Part shown: positions 31,289 through 33,392 of the stretch, in pieces | Position numbering within the stretch: position 1 is the stretch's first letter | Layout of the letters: the number at the start of each line of letters is the position of its first letter | Assembly (NCBI RefSeq): GCF_001039355.2 | Contig: NW_019775269.1 | Span: 369,945 to 403,336, forward strand | DNA: 33,392 bases | Source: Lingula anatina | Taxonomy: Eukaryota > Brachiopoda > Lingulata > Lingulida > Lingulidae | Reading direction: 5' to 3' | Program-made: the position numbers and the translations under genes | Notes under the pieces: generated by a model | Database searches by the model: none | Seen by the model: only the letters and a program-made list of their open reading frames with translations | What the model was told of the DNA's origin: nothing

Positions 31289-31825
31289 ACGTAAGAGCAG
31301 TTCTGAAGGCAGGTTCTAACTGTCAGCAGATTGACTAGTGTTTGACAGAAACAGGGAATAAACAATAAAAGGTGCTACTCGGACAAGATTCACAAAGTCG
31401 GTGCTACCCATCAGACAAGACATCTGATTTGTCACATTCCCTGACCCTGAGAACATAGATGTAGACACTTCATTTGTCATGTTTGCTTACCTAGTTACAA
31501 AGATACAGAAGTAAAACGGTTTTTCAGTAATGGCGATCCTAGTTTGCATATTTAGGAAAATTGCGCAAATCTTATTTTTACAGAAACATTTTAATAATGT
31601 TCCTCGACCCTGAAAATATAGGAAAAGACACTTCATTTGTCATATTTGCCTGTCTAGTTCCAGAGATATTGCAGAAAATAGGAAATCTGACGGCCATTTT
31701 GTTTATTGCAAATTAGACCGTTAAAAACGCAAAATTTCGCTTGGGAACCGGGTTAATTGGAATCAGCATCCCAAAATTATGCTAATAAGCCTTCCCAACT
31801 TTTACCCCAAAATGCCCTTTGCCTC
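31289..31825 (-). repeat. Right arm of the large inverted repeat
   Basis: Reverse-complement partner of 28196-28735. It retains both AAGTGTCT phrase copies in inverted order (about 31460 and 31635). Confidence 0.85.
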
Positions 31826-31949
31826 TTATGCAGAGCCTTTTTTTCAAAAATCTCACTCGACTAATAGAAATGCGACTAGCACAAGTCTTCAAGCTCATGG
31901 AAGTTCAGAATCACACCTTGAAAAATGCCAAAATGAAAACGAGATAACT

Positions 31950-32275
31950 TTACTGTAATGAGTTTATTTTCATTTTCAACACCTTCTTTTACATAAAACA
32001 AAATAATCAGTTTGCCGTCATTTTTATGTTATCAACTAACAAAATTATTGACATAGTAAAAAATATCAATAGAACAATGTTACATGTTCAATTTGCTCCA
32101 GTCTGAGATTCTGAACATAGTGAATGATCGAATCTGACGAACTGCAATGATAAGAGTTTATTTCCATTTTTGACACTTTATAACACTATTAACGATAACA
32201 GGTTTACCACCATTTTTATGAAATCAACTAACACTATTGTTAAGATACAGAAAATTAAAAAAACGCTTTTACATA
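31950..32275 (+). repeat. Two-copy decayed tandem repeat, period about 194 bp
   Basis: AGTTTATTTTCATTTTCAACAC (near 31961) recurs diverged near 32155. TTTTTATGTTATCAACTAAC (near 32021) recurs as TTTTTATGAAATCAACTAAC (near 32212). Confidence 0.7.
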
Positions 32276-32349
32276 TCTAATAAGTGCAATAATGAGACTG
32301 TTTACATGCCTACGATTTAAATCTGAGGAAAAACTAACTCAAACACAAA

Positions 32350-32905
32350 AAATGCATAACTTCACCAAAACTTGACTGATCAAGCTTATTTTCGAACTTG
32401 ATCTGTATATAAGAAAGATTAATCACTCCTGTGAGTTGCAAAACAAACGGTTAATTGGTTTTCCCTGAAATGTATTATTGGTGTTGCATATATGCTGAGG
32501 AAAGCGAAAAAACAGCATAACTTTTGAAGAAATGGTCCAATCAAGCTGATTTTTGAATTCGACCTGTATTTTAGTAAGATTGATTACCCTTGAAGGTTTC
32601 AAGACAAAAGGTCTATCGATTTTTCTTGAAATGTGTTATCAGTGTTGCAAATATGCTGAAAAAGAAAAAAAACAGCATAACTTTTGAAAAAATGCCCGAT
32701 CATGCTAATTTTCGAACTCAACCTGTAATTACTGAATATTTAGGAGTTCTGTAAAATTTAAGTCAAAGGGTAAAACGGTTTACCTCTAATAGTGTTACCG
32801 GTATTGCATATATGCTGAAAAAAAGCAAAAAAACAGCAAAACTAAAAAAAAATCCAATCATGCTGTTTTTTTAACTTGACCTGCGTATTATAAAATTTAT
32901 CAGTT
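32350..32905 (+). repeat. Decayed tandem repeat, period about 160-161 bp
   Basis: Units start at GCATAACTT near 32354, 32515, 32675 and GCAAAACT near 32836. Shared blocks are AAGCTGATTTTTGAATTCGA, GACCTGTATTT and GTGTTGCAAATATGCTGA. There are three full diverged units and a partial fourth. No frame is conserved between units. Confidence 0.85.
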
Positions 32906-33392
32906 CTTGTAGCCACTTGCAATACTCACACACAACAACAACAGCTTTGCGTCGTTTTTACTGATTTATTAAACCGTCAACTGAAAAAATAATTGAAATA
33001 AAATAAGAAAATCATCTCATATTCTTGCCCTAGTTCTTTTATATAATGCTATTAAGTCGCTTAGATAACATCTTTACTTAACAGTTGCAAGTTATCCTAT
33101 CTTTATCTCCAAAATATAAGTAACTCTTACCGACTTTGGGCTATTCTAGTGTAATGCAAGCGACTGGGTTCTAAATGATTGTGTAGTAAATCTCATATGG
33201 CGCAACTAACACAATGAAAAAATACGCTTTTAAAAATAACATTGTTTACGAACATAAAACAAACAATCTTTAACTCGCAACTAGTACAGCTACATTCTCG
33301 TTTCTAAACAATACACTACACTTTACTGAACTTTCTTTACTCCAATACTGAAAGGCACAGTGATTGTGTTACATGTACTGTGCATTGTACAT
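32906..33392. other. No feature recognised at right edge
   Basis: AT-rich sequence with only short frames and no repeat that I could match elsewhere in the window. Confidence 0.4.

Larger units (their letters stand above)
28196..31825. mobile_element. Large inverted-repeat structure, arms about 540 bp
   Basis: Bases 28196-28735 are the reverse complement of 31289-31825 with high similarity by eye and small indels. Landmarks are GGGCATTTTGGGGTAAAAGT, CATGACAAATGAAGTGTCT, TCAGTAATGGCGATCC as read on the partner strand, and GTTCTGAAGGCAGGTTC. The 2.55 kb between arms holds a dead Tc1/mariner transposase and a hAT-like MITE. It may be a long-TIR or foldback transposon that later received insertions, or two inverted copies of a dispersed repeat. 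No terminal target duplication is clear. Confidence 0.8.

Noticed and set aside
1-33392. CRISPR arrays, bacterial operons or prophage
   Set aside because: Split gene, eukaryotic transposons, and repeats with no regular short spacers; nothing prokaryotic is visible.

Overview
The window looks like AT-rich animal nuclear DNA. There are no bacterial-style operons, the one recognisable host gene is split by GT-AG introns, and most of the rest is decayed transposons and diverged repeats. The host gene is an HSPA12-type (HSP70 superfamily) gene. HSPA12 families are strongly expanded in bivalve molluscs, and DIRS-like retroelements are also common there, so a marine mollusc, probably a bivalve, is my best guess. 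That is an inference, not something the sequence proves.

Layout. (1) About 250-9715: a long, same-strand array of diverged non-coding repeat modules. Each module recurs 3-8 times, often with a C homopolymer at the same place. A foldback MITE (2271-2669), a fresh 216-bp tandem duplication (4515-4946) and microsatellites lie inside it. (2) 9748-11943: an element with terminal inverted repeats of the GGGGAGACCGGGGCTAGTTGG type, carrying a second element (9827-11027) with CCGGTGT ends and palindromic minisatellites. (3) 11944-13840: no gene, but a strong G-quadruplex motif at 12602-12619. (4) 13841-15729, minus strand: the last three exons of an HSPA12-like gene (469 residues visible, splice phases consistent). 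The N-terminal exons were not found in the window. (5) 15730-19190: no recognisable gene.

(6) About 19260-23076, plus strand: a degenerate DIRS-like tyrosine-recombinase retrotransposon with a TATA-like promoter, a gag-like ORF with zinc knuckle, reverse transcriptase, RNase H and tyrosine recombinase, all broken by stops, frameshifts and substitutions at catalytic positions. (7) 23858-25810: a foldback element with CCGGTGT ends holding nested inverted repeats and a second MITE (24952-25517). (8) About 26195-27824: a third element-like region with the same palindromic minisatellite at both sides and one CCGGTGT end. (9) 28196-31825: a pair of inverted arms of about 540 bp, 2.55 kb apart, enclosing a dead Tc1/mariner transposase (29500-30330, minus) and a hAT-like MITE (30936-31195). 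(10) About 31940-32905: two decayed tandem repeats, with periods near 194 and 161 bp.

Only the HSPA12-like exons look like a functional host gene. The rest is best read as layers of transposon insertion and local duplication. The most novel-looking signal is a possible family of non-autonomous elements that share CCGGTGT termini but carry different subterminal repeat arrays. All alignments were made by eye, so boundaries are approximate unless a splice site or terminal repeat fixes them.
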